Origin: Scolanthus callimorphus
Lineage: Eukaryota > Cnidaria > Anthozoa > Actiniaria > Edwardsiidae
Assembly (NCBI GenBank): GCA_033964015.1
Contig: CM066923.1
Span: 22,821,086 to 22,885,085, forward strand
Direction of reading: 5' to 3'
Length of the DNA stretch: 64,000 bases
The first letter of the stretch is position 1; every line of letters begins with the position of its first letter. A model generated the notes under the pieces. It searched no databases. It was not told the DNA's origin and was given only the letters and a program-made list of their open reading frames with translations. Shown here in pieces: positions 53,690 through 64,000 of this stretch. The translations under genes and the position numbers were made by a program.

Positions 53690-54784
53690 GGCCTAGGGCA
53701 TACATCGAATTTTACTCGTATTTAACTCAGTCGAAGCTATTTATCCTGAAATAGGTACATGTATAATGCGACGTTTGCTGCAAATTAGTTCGACTCTAAT
53801 TAATTGGTTCGACTTCGACTTGAATTCGAGTGGCCAACTCGGATAATACGACTGTGGTGCGACCAAGTGGCAAACGTCTACTCACATCGAATTCAATTCA
53901 TAAATCATGCAAATTAGAAAATAATCGATTCAAACTTGATATATTGTGCAAACGTCATGAAAATAGCCTCTCCCCCATCTACAAAACCTGGATTCCCCCC
54001 CCCCCTTAAAGAGCATGCGTTCTTGCCTTCAAAAAGATAAAATGGCGCAGATAAAGATAAAGTGTCGCAAACTCTCTCCGAACCTGTTCCTGTTTCGAGC
54101 TCACTAAACAGGGCCGTAGCCAGGGGGGCCAGGCCCCCCCCCCCTTTCTCAGGAGATTTTCCATACATTTACTGTAAAGGAAAGGAGGAAATTTGAACAT
54201 TTTCGTCCCATGTTTTCACTATCCCCCCCCCCCCCCCTCAGAAATTCCTGGCTACGCCGCTGCTAAATATCTATGTTTGACTTCCGAAATACAGGTTTCA
54301 AATAAATGCGGTGTATTCGAAAATGGCGAGAACACAGATGGATGGATGGAACTGAAAGCACGGGAGAAAGTTGGATATTGCGAAAGTTGCTCTAAAGAAA
54401 GAGCACCCCGATCTAATGAAAGTCGCACTCATGAACAGGCTGCTCAGACCAGTATAATGAATAAAAGTATAATTTTCTATCACATGTTTTGGTTTGTTGT
54501 GCCAACAGGTCAAATATTCAAAATGCACGCTCAACTGGACAGTCGCCGCATGCACGTGAAAATGCATTCTTTTATAGAAGAAACTGCCTCGCATTCCTTT
54601 ATGCACACCTTGTTGGACGAAAAGTGCAGGGAAAGCATGCTTGTAATTTATTCCCGGGATCAAATGAAGCGTGTATTGTACAATGAATTTGACGATTGCT
54701 GCAAAATTTAATTAAGTCGAATCTCCCTCAAGCAATTATTAAATAGATTCGATGCAAGTGTGGTTCGACATATGCCCTAGGCCC
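53690..54784. mobile_element. 1.1-kb Harbinger-like element with nested hAT-like MITE
   Basis: GGCCTAGGGCATACATCGAA opens and TTCGACATATGCCCTAGGCC closes; TAA at 53687-53689 and 54785-54787. A plus-strand frame at 54193-54711 (172 codons, from KCGVFENGENTDGW on unlike simple repeat) starts within the nested MITE and has no domain I recognise. Confidence 0.75.
54109..54262. mobile_element. hAT5-like MITE with 5-bp duplication
   Basis: CAGGGCCGTAGCCAGG to CCTGGCTACGCCGCTG, CTAAA on each side. Inside is ATTTTCCATACATTTACTGT, shared with the remnants near 9290 and 60000. Confidence 0.75.
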
Positions 54785-54787
54785 TAA

Positions 54788-55769
54788 GGCTGCATTCATT
54801 ATGTATACTACAGGGGGGCAGAGGATTTTGATGGGGGGTCTCAAAATTTAGGAACTGGAAAAGGGGGGATGTCAAGTTTTTTTCATAACATGAAGGGGGA
54901 TGCATATTTTTTGTTGAGGTATTATATATATGTAAGACAAGGTTGTGCAGTTTGATAGTAAATGAAGGAAGTCTCAATTGTTGAACACCGAGTGTGAACC
55001 TCCTTCCTAAACATAACAAACTTCGTTTTAACTCGAATTTATAGAATAGCTTGTAACAGTTGATGTACAGCCATTACAGCTAATTTCTCCGAGTATTATA
55101 CATAAACAACACATTTAAGGAGAAATATCACTTGTACTACTATTCTCGTGTATTCCCCTCTTTCAACTGATATGTTGAAAAAAACTGCGCGCTTTGCGCG
55201 CATAAAGAATTATAACTTAAAAAATCGTAAAAGGCCTTCTTGTTTTACTACAATTCCTTGAGGTCCTCTTCAGTGACTTTCGTCTGCCAGACAAAAACGC
55301 CTTTGGACTTTTGATTAATAGTCTTGTAGCTTCATTGTCAAAATTGCGGCACGCTTTGTGCACACAACGGAAAAAAAAAAAACAATCAAATACAAAATAA
55401 ATGATACTCAGTCTATGCCGTAAGGTACCAATCGAGGAGTGCACAGATCACTTGGTAGAAAGTCACTACACACAAAAGAGTAAAGCCACCTAGGATTTTT
55501 ATTTGCATTTTTACGCTTTGTATTTTTTTTATCATTGAGCCTTGTTCTTCTTTTTTTGAAAAAATGTAAAATTGATATAAATATAAATTGAAAAAATGTC
55601 TCCGGGGTGGGGGGGGGGCATATTTTTTCCTTTTGACCAAGAGGGGGGATTCGTAAAAAATATGTTGTGCCTTGGGGGGATCTGAAAATTTTGCATTGTC
55701 AAAAAAAAATCCTCTGCCCCCCCCCCTCCCCCCCCCCCCCCACCTGTAGTATACATAATGAATGCAGCC
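54788..55769. mobile_element. 1-kb Harbinger-like element abutting the previous one
   Basis: GGCTGCATTCATTATGTATA and its mirror; TAA at 54785-54787 (shared with the neighbour) and 55770-55772. Long C-runs follow the arms. No clear ORF. Confidence 0.85.
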
Positions 55770-55815
55770 TAAGTGACTCTAAAAGCCCGCGCCCGGTGCA
55801 AAAGTTTCAAGTTTA

Positions 55816-55818
55816 CCC

Positions 55819-55885
<67 letters not shown>

Positions 55886-56274
55886 GGGGGGGGGGGACTC
55901 CCTATATTCGAATGCTAGGGGTGACCGTCGTATTTTTTAGGGGTTGAAATCTGCGATCTGGTATTTTTTAGGGGTTCGAAAATAAAAACCGGTATAGTAA
56001 GAAAAATAGGTATTTTTTAGGGGGTTCTCACGCAAATAAGGTAGTGTTTTTGAAAGTCGAGAGGATACATTTGATGTATATTAAATAAACGGCCCAAATA
56101 AATTTAATCTGTCAAAATTGTTGGTATTTTTTTAGGGTATTTTCAGACTGAGGGGTACTTTTAGGGTGGAAATTTTTTCCGACCAGGTATTTTTTAGGGT
56201 CAAAATTCGAGTTTTCCGACGGTCACCCCTAGCATTTTAACCTTAGAGTTCCCCCCCCCCCCCCCCCCCCGGGG
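55816..56274. mobile_element. Foldback repeat with long G and C tracts
   Basis: A run of over 60 G (55826-55895) faces a run of about 20 C (56253-56272). GCTAGGGGTGACCGTCG and CGACGGTCACCCCTAGC are mirrored. TTTTTAGGGG is repeated inside. Confidence 0.8.
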
Positions 56275-58860
56275 TTTACCCTCACCATACAAACCAATGC
56301 AAAAATTCCGACCTTTGGAAAGCCATATCTTCACTAGTTTTCATCCTATGGTGCTATAAATTGGCATACCTGCTACTTCCACTGATGGCGAAAGGTTTCT
56401 GTGAAAATGGCAGGATAAACCGCCAAAAATGGTCTATTCGACGGTCTATTCACACGAATACAAACATTTACCTCCAATAAAAAGATACAAATGAGCACTT
56501 AAAGATAGAGTTTGTATCATAACAGCAATAATGGACTGACCTGTGATAAGGCAGAATTAATCAGACATTTCTTTCGAAACGTTTAGGCTTGAATGCGTTT
56601 TGTTGGAAAAGTTTCTTGACAACTTTGCAGCCATGTGGCGGCCATCCTTTTTTAAAATATCCCAGAAGGCATTGCAAGCAAATTTGTTAGTCAATCATTA
56701 ACCTTGTCCTGTACTGTAGTCCAGTCATTCTATGGTTTGACCCGTCACTAATTGCAACAGAAGGTTTTTCTTCACAATATTGGTCAGTTGAACGTACTAA
56801 ACAACATACTAAAAGTCCTAAAAAATCCTAGCACGGAAAGCCTCTAAAATGAGCATCATTGATACGCGCGCTCTCCTGCAACATGAAAACGAGGCTAAAA
56901 CCGGAAGTAGCGCTATTTTGCCCGTTTTAATAGTATTTTCTTCCCGATTTTCGAGGATTTGTCGTAATTCTATGACTGACAAGCTGTCTTATCAATTAAT
57001 ATGGTATTTGCATATCATTTACGCTTAAAAAGAGTGTTTTGGGTTTTCGGTCTTCTCCGCTTCCATATGTAAATTGTTTACGAAGTTTGTTCAACATAAA
57101 CATTAACAAAGGCGACAAAAAAAATATGAAACAGCTCTAAGGTTATCGTTTTTGTTTCAATAGTCAATAATAAATGTATTTAAAGGTAAAGGCAGTTCAA
57201 AAGGGAAAAAAATGTCCCGAGATCATCATTAACGGGGAGTTGCAGAGTTCCTTTGCAGTGGCAACAGGCGGGTGTGATCATTCTGTTATACTTGCGGCAA
57301 GGAGTAATGATCATAGTCTGCTACATCCTGTTGGTGCTGTGGTACAGTTGCATCTTATAATGCGTAGAAGGTTGTCCGGCGCTCAACCAACAGCTCTTCC
57401 CCCTGCAGCCGCGATCTCCTCTCGAGTGCTATAAGTCTGCTGGAACACGTTGACGTGCTCTCGGAAACAATCGAATGAGATGACATTCTGGAGTGACGCA
57501 CCACTGTAGTGTAGTTTCGCGAAGTCGTGTCCCATCCTAGCTGAGCTCGAATTTTCAGGACGTTCCAAACGCGTCACAAAGTGTTGCCCTTTTGCTAGGG
57601 GATGAAATACAAATTCACTACCGCCTGGTATGGTGTGGGGGGTGCGACCGCCTGGTATGGTGTAAAATAAACGAACAAGTTGAAGTGATCCCCTCTGAAA
57701 GTACTATGAATAACGCTCCTTAGAGCTGTTAAAAGTTTTCGTCATCCCCCACAACTCCCTATTTGAACTAGTGCTAGGCAGTTCAAATAGGAAGCATAAA
57801 GGCCATGGCATGCCTCTTTCGGTGCGCGTGATTTTGATAAAGGCATTTCATCAAGCCCTGAAAACATGTAGGAGAAAATGCCATTGCCATGTATATAGTT
57901 GACAAACCAGGTAGATTTTTTTCTTCCTCATGCGCCGCAAATTACTCATAACCTTTACTAAGAGTAGGATAGGTGAATCCTACGATGTGCGTGAAGCGCG
58001 GAAAAAAATGACGCAAAGCGCGATGCAATTTTTATCGTATCCAGTTCTGATAAATGCAAATGAATAAAAGTTGCTGCAATTGGTTGCAGCTACCCCTCTT
58101 TCGATAGATCCCCCTTTCGCTCGCCCAAACATAGAAAAATCATATTACTCCTCCTGGCGATAAATGATCACCAGCCCTTGACGTGCGGGCGGCGCCTTAT
58201 GTGTAACAAGGAGTTTGGTTTTAGCGGAGGTTATTTACACGATCAAAATTCTGTTATTTGTGCCCGAGATTGCCACAGTATCATCACCGCGCTCTTCGCT
58301 AGCATTATTTGTTCACGTACTCCTTTTTTTTCCCGTATGACCATTACATCCGTCCTATTGGCAACGTGCGCATTGCTCACTGCATATCACGGCAAACTTC
58401 AGCCATTTGCGGTTCGGATTTATTTGCTGGCAGTGTACCGGCGGCAAAGAAAAAAATGTCACTTGAATCCCAAGCTGAGAAAAAAAAGAAAGTGTCAAAA
58501 TAGGGTACACACTAGCCCTTCTGGCTGATTTCAAATGTCGCAACCCCGTGTAAGCGTGACACCGAAACAAACATGTGCTCTCTACGCGAACGAGCAGGGA
58601 TAGGTGGCCCGTGTAACAGCGCTATCATTATAGTGCGTATGCAAACCGCAAACAGAAATTAGTATGTCTCTCGACAGAGCAGTTCAGGCCGCACTTGGGC
58701 AGACTTTTCTGACTTTGCGATATAAAGCTTTGCCAGCTGACTGACTAAAACACAACAGCGCCGACGAGCAGCCAGACTTTTGAAGGAACAATAGAATTCG
58801 CTGTCAATGAAATATAAACTCTAAACAGAGGCAGAATAGGAAAGCAATGGCAACCTATTT
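56275..58860. other. Stretch with no convincing gene
   Basis: Low-copy-looking DNA. The minus strand at 57383-57577 reads GHDFAKLHYSGASLQNVISF, CFREHVNVFQQTYSTREE, which looks protein-like but is broken by stops on its left. It may be a decayed transposase; I do not recognise the family. Confidence 0.4.
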
Positions 58861-60780
58861 CACGCTAGTGCTACCCAGGCCGGGTAGGGGGGGGGAGGGG
58901 GGGATGATTGATAAGGAAAAGCGGACCAACGTGGTTGGAATGCATTTTTATTGAGAAACCGCTGTCAAAAGTCGCTAGGAAAGCAAGTATAATAACTGCC
59001 TGTATGCCAAAGTTATCGCAGTCTTCTGTTTGCCCATTTAATCACTAATTAATCATTTTTTAGTATCCATTCTCTTTTGGCCCGCCTGAATTCGAAAAAC
59101 GAAGCCCTTTTATGTGGACCTTTTTGTCACTTGGATGTGTGTGTGTGTGCGACCACAGTCTTAGAGCAAAACACTTTGCCTAATTTTTCGGCAAATCTTT
59201 GCTGGAAAATTATTATGTGGCAAAAATGAAAACTTTGCTCCTCTGAAATAATATGACAGGGGCGTAGCCCGTTGGCCCGGGCCCCACTCGAGCACAGTAA
59301 GGCCTGGGATTCTAGATGGGCTTGGGGCTGGTCCCCCAAAACGCAAAATCTGCCTTAAATTGCTTTAATCTATTTAAGGCAAGCTAATTTTTGGTAGAGT
59401 GATAAAAGTCGACGAACTTACCATTTTGGTGATTTTTTTTAGTATGGAGTGACGTCACAAGGCATGTCACGTGACTAAAAAGTAAATTGCCTTTCCGGTG
59501 ATGGAGGAAAACATCTAACTATACAATGTTGGTGAAATGGATAGGCCTCAGCAATAGAAATATCGTACTGTTTTGGCTGCTGGGCTATCATTTACCGTTA
59601 ACGAGATATAAGGGTGGGAATGAGGTCACGTGACCTAATCAACATATCAGCTCCTTAAACACCTTAAAGGAGAAAACTTTTTCCACCAGCTAAGACACCA
59701 CCATATAGAACCCAAAGAGAGGAATGTTATTAGCTATTAACTTTTCAAAAAGGAGCGAAACTCACCACCGGAGAAATTATTAAACTTTGAAAAGTGAAAA
59801 TGTCACGTGACTGGCCACGTGACCAGTATATCAGGTCAAATTCTATACTAAAACATTTCACTCGATGAATGTTAACTATCCTGAAAATTTCATGCCCCAA
59901 CATTAATGAATAGCAAAGATATTTGAAATTTTGTAATTTCCTCGATTTTCTGGGCTGACCCAGGCCTTAATACACTGAGCACCCATTGTCAAAAATTTTC
60001 CCATACATTTACTGTATTTGCTGGAGAAAATTTGTGCATTTTCGTCCCATGTTTTCACTATCCGGCCCCCCCTTCAGGAATTCCTGGCTACGCCGCTGTA
60101 TGATACAAAATTATTGGCTAGAACTACTTCAACTGACTCGTTCGTGTAATCAGTGAATGTAGCGTTCAGTACAAGCAAATAAACTTTTGAAAACTCATGC
60201 TCATTGTTTTTCTAAAATTGCTCTTTAAAATCGAAGAATTAGATATTTCTACATAGAATACATTGCCATGAAATGGCTCAATATAAATTTTGAAAAAACA
60301 CTCGCAGTCGCCTTTATTAGTGTGTGCATAATTAGCAGGGAAAACCCTCACCCCTAATCCCGCGTACTCTCGACAAAACTGCTCCAGAGAGTTGAGTTGA
60401 CGGCTGATTCTTAGGTATGTTTACCTGTAGAAAGATGATTTCTAATCTTCATATAGTAACTGAGGCAATTCTTCCCGAGCGGTTCTTAAGTGACTCTCTC
60501 TATTCAGATGCTTGTGTGGCGGCAAAGAAACGCAACACTTTTAGTAGTGACGGGCTTTACTCAATTAGGTAGCTATTTTCATCTGCATATTAATTAGCGC
60601 ATCGTGAAAAATTAACGGAATCGCCCAATCAATCGGTGTTAGCTGCATACTGGCGTGCATGATGCTTTGCGGCCCCTATAGTTTAAATTTCCGGCGTCTT
60701 CTGTGTTCCGTTGTCAGTTATCGGCGTAACGGGTGGTCAAGCGTTTTTTTGCTAAGCCTCCCAACCGACACCAGCTCCTA
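58861..60780. other. Stretch with repeat remnants only
   Basis: G-run at 58887, a (GT)n at 59137, TCACGTGAC palindromes near 59465, 59625 and 59805, and a hAT-like end CCTGGCTACGCCGCTG near 60085. No exon. Confidence 0.45.
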
Positions 60781-60786
60781 TCTATA

Positions 60787-60869
60787 ATGGAGGATTCTTT
60801 ACCTGCTCCCGTCGCTCCTAATTCCAGCCGTGACTTGTCCTGCTGCTCTCCAGACGTTTACAGGTTGAG
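60787..60869 (+). CDS. Possible short first coding exon
   Basis: ATG GAG GAT starts MEDSLPAPVAPNSSRDLSCC, then SPDVYRL up to donor GAG before GTAACT; without splicing a TAA follows at once. Upstream is GC-richer than the neighbourhood. It could begin a gene or a transposon continuing to the right, or be chance. Confidence 0.25.
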
Positions 60870-60959
60870 GTAACTATAGTCTTAGTTATTTCACGTTCAA
60901 TATATTTGCGTTGTTAACTCGTTGTTAACTCGGCTAGTTGGCCTAGAAAAAATATGCCT

Positions 60960-61500
60960 TGTCTTCTGGAATACCGCTCGTAGGCGAAGAACTATTTCTC
61001 TGGATTCCGCTAGTTGGCGAAGAATACATTTTGGTCTATTTTGAATACCGCTCGTAGGCGAAGATCTATATCTCATTGGATACCGCTAGTTGGCGATGAG
61101 TATATCATTTGTTATTTGGATACCGCTCGTAGGCGAAAATCTAGGTATCTCTGAATCCCGCATGTTGGCGAAGAGTATTTGGATGCATCTACGGATACCG
61201 CTCGTAGGCGAAGATCTATATAGCTCTGAATTCCGCATGTTTGCGAAGAGTAAATTGGGTACCGCTCGTAGGCGAAGGTCTATATATCTCTGAATACCGC
61301 AATTGGCGAAGAATACAGTTCGGATATCTGTGGATACCGCTCGGCGAAGGTACATTCCTGCTTTATTATGCATACCGCTGGTTGGCGAAGAGTATATTGA
61401 CGCTACATTATGGATACTGCTCGTAGGCGAAGATCTGTGTTTCTGGTTCCGCTAGTTAGCTAGCGATGCATCCATCCTATTTTGAAGCCGCTTGTAGGCT
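60960..61500. repeat. Two-type alternating minisatellite, 65-80 bp
   Basis: A-type GAATACCGCTCGTAGGCGAA alternates with B-type GATACCGCTAGTTGGCGAAG about seven to eight times, with AT-rich spacers such as GATCTATATCTC. Confidence 0.85.
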
Positions 61501-63370
61501 AAGTTTGTTTGCAGCGTTTTTCCTATGTGTACATTTCTGCTGACACTTTACGTAGAGTAGAATAGAAAGAATAAAGTTATTCATTGATACGCTATCGTCT
61601 ATGAGCTACACGCTCGTTCATAATGCGTTTGTTTCACTGCATCACTTGTCTATACTAGTTGCCATTTGAAATTATATCGTACTTAAGAAAAGTTTCCAGT
61701 TCATCGGCGAGGGCTCGGTTGTTTTATTGCTTCACACACTGTTGTTTATCTAGCTGTTTGATGTCTGCTCGTTAGCCTAGTCTTTCGTACAGCTTTAACA
61801 CTATTACGTACATATTTACAGCCTGTTTATTTTATTTCGTGGCTCTTTGAACATACTGGTCTTTGGTCTATAGAGTTGTTACCACAAGTCTCATCGAGGT
61901 CCGCCTTTGTCGTGTGTCAGAGCTGATGTAGTTTTGTTAATTTTGCAGCTTTCAAATTTTCTGTATGATTATCCAGGTTCTGGGTTATCCAGGTTCTGTG
62001 CTAACTTCGACAGCGTTTTCGCATTTTTAAATTACGCGCCACCTGTAGTCTTTTGAGTAGTTACAGTATATGTAAATATTTGTATATATTTGGTATACCG
62101 CAAATATCCATATCAATTTTCAGTTGCGGTTTATGCATGTAGCTTGCAATTACGAGTGTTTTTTAGATATATCATTCTGTGGTTAGTTCTCAAGTTCTAT
62201 AAAGTGTAGTGGTTTAAGAGACAAGAGCTCGGTTTTTATCGCTATTCACTGCATATCAACATTGACTTTGTAATGCTATGAGTTGCAACCGTACATTGAA
62301 TAGCGCCCTTTGTTCTGTTAACCAATCGATCTCTCGTTGGCATATTAATAACAATAGATGACGTCAGCGTTAACAGCGCTATTGTCTTATCTAGTCAGTC
62401 TAGTCATGCGTTAAAGGGTCATTGTAGGCTTTTCGCACTTTAACAAGCGGTGTCATCCGTGGTCATTCTTCAAGCGTGCGCCGTCTTAGAAGTGTTGTGT
62501 GTGTCCAAACATAGTACTTTGTTAAGGGAAAGAAAGAAAGACATGTGATCTATACATGATGCACGCTACTCAAGGGTTAGCCAGAGGAATAACAAGAAGA
62601 TAGTACTTAAATCTCGTTTCACCATGTGGGGATAGGGAACTGTGAAGATTATTAATTATTTTACTCGTATAATTACAGCATACATATTCCTGTTCTGTCC
62701 TATCCACCATAGGGTCCGTAAAGGACAGTTAAGGCGCTATAGCAAGTTGAAAACACAGGAGGCGCCCTTGTGCCATACTAAAAAAACTCATGCTTAGGCC
62801 GATAAATTTGCTGCAGCTCGTATTAAATCCGCGCGCGCTCAGTAGTATTTACTGATCCCCAGGAGATGTTGGATCTTATTAGACCTTGTACTAACTAAAT
62901 TGCCATAGAAGCTGCCGCCATTTTGGAAGCCGCGTGGTGGTCAACGTACCAGGTCCAGTTATGGTTATGGATTTTGGACTCGTAGTAAACTGCTTACCCA
63001 GAGCAGGTTCTTTGTGTTTAATAATAAACTGAAGTACTTTGCTTGCATTATTTCTTTCTTACCACTTTCCTCGACCATTGCTGGAATAAACAAATATATT
63101 TTATTATAAAAAGACAAAAAAACACTTCGGATACAGCCACTACAGTGCGACACATTTTTTTTTCCTTTTCTCCCACCACGCGCCCTATGCTATCTCGTTT
63201 AGTTCTACACAGGGAGGATACATACAGCTAGGCTGTTAATGACGGTATCTTTGTGCTTTCTATCAACAATGGTGAAAAAAAAAAAAAAAAAGATTTCCCA
63301 TATCACAGGGACCCCGCTGGTCGTTTAGAAAACATTTGTCAGGTTTATAGGTTCTATATTTTTTGTGTAC
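61501..63370. other. Stretch without recognised gene
   Basis: Single-copy-looking sequence after the alternating array, possibly an intron or an element body. It includes a consensus CRE at 62359. Confidence 0.4.
62359..62366. promoter_or_regulatory. Consensus CRE (TGACGTCA)
   Basis: Palindromic octamer TGACGTCA near ACCAATCG and a CpG-richer patch. A single site; function unknown. Confidence 0.3.
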
Positions 63371-63372
63371 CC

Positions 63373-63622
63373 TTTATCCCTTCGTTGACCCTGGGGAGCC
63401 TGCTCTGTGTTCTATACCACCCTGTTCTTCGTGTTCAGGGCCGGGGTCAACGAAGGGTTGGGTTCCCTTTTAGTTATCGCATCGTTTTGTTTGTTTTTGT
63501 TAAGCAAGCGGTAATTTTGTTTTTCATCTCGCGCGTAACGGCTGCCTCAGAAATAAGAAAGACGCAACGGATACTCATGTGTGTAGTATCACACAGGGAA
63601 CCCAACCCTTCGTTGGCCCCTC
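63373..63622. other. Three-arm inverted repeat
   Basis: CCCTTCGTTGACCC (63378), GGGTCAACGAAGGGTTGGGT (63445) and GGGAACCCAACCCTTCGTTG (63597) can pair 1 with 2 or 2 with 3. Confidence 0.65.
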
Positions 63623-64000
63623 CGGTTAATTTCGTGACTCAAAATTCTTCAAGGCGGGAATGGTCACGGTAACTTACCAGTATGGGAGTCTCTTGCCTAT
63701 TTGTTAACCGTCATGGTGTAGATCCTCGCCGAATCATTCGCGACGGCGTCCGGGTAGGGCATTTCTTCGACCCATTTGAAGAAAAAATTCAAGTAGAAAT
63801 TTTACTACGCCCCTTTACCGCCCATTGTTATAACTCTCTATCGTGCCTTCATTCTCTACTTTTATAACCGCTGGAGATATCTTGTTTTTGGGAGAGGTCG
63901 ACAATGTTTTCCAACCATACTTAGCCTCTCACTTACTGTTTAGCCTTCGAGACCTCCTCAGTGGGTTTAAGACATGGCTCAAAACGCATTTGCCTGAAAA

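Noticed and set aside
54193..54711. 172-codon ORF as a host gene
   Set aside because: It starts inside a nested MITE, lies within a terminal-repeat element and has no recognised domain; kept only as possible cargo.
58178..58528. 116-codon plus-strand ORF
   Set aside because: No domain, no splice context, overlapping frames equally open.

Overview
The window looks like a gene-poor piece of a cnidarian nuclear genome, most likely a scleractinian coral or another hexacoral. The reasons are a large intron-rich minus-strand gene for a secreted adhesive protein, tRNA-derived SINE fragments, many short palindromic transposons (MITEs), satellites and an assembly gap of 100 N. Species assignment is inference. 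Nothing bacterial or viral was recognised.

The main gene reads right to left. Exon 1 (49861-49939) encodes a signal peptide. Nineteen further exons down to 11316 join with matching phases at every junction and give 1,731 open codons (5,194 nt). Module order: signal peptide, Cys/Pro/Gln-rich head, vWA1, a Thr/Ser mucin-like stalk of over 500 residues, Pro-rich hinge, vWA2, short linker, a Cys-rich 'GCY' domain, an 18-nt microexon, Ig1, vWA3, Ig2, linker. Most boundaries are phase 1, the usual sign of exon shuffling. Below 11316 the modules continue as Ig3, Ig4, an Ig fragment, then a second vWA-linker-GCY block, but several are frameshifted or broken, so the 3' part is either decaying or badly assembled. 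The true 3' end lies left of the window or was lost.

Positions 1-4982 and 28724-34284 are two copies of the same block. They share exons, introns and an old MITE, but differ by clean MITE insertions whose empty sites are preserved in the other copy. This could be a real tandem duplication or an uncollapsed haplotype next to the gap.

Introns and the 50-64 kb flank are filled with mobile DNA: families with TTAA duplications (piggyBac-like), 3-bp TTA/TAA/CTA/TGA duplications (PIF/Harbinger-like), 5-bp duplications (hAT5-like) and TA duplications (Tc1/mariner-like), several nested. A 1.2-kb near-perfect palindrome with 11-bp flanking repeats sits inside Ig1. Satellites of 97, 70, 78, 66-67, 40 and 15 bp and long G/C tracts add to this. 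From 50 to 64 kb no convincing gene was found, apart from one possible short first exon on the plus strand near 60.8 kb.
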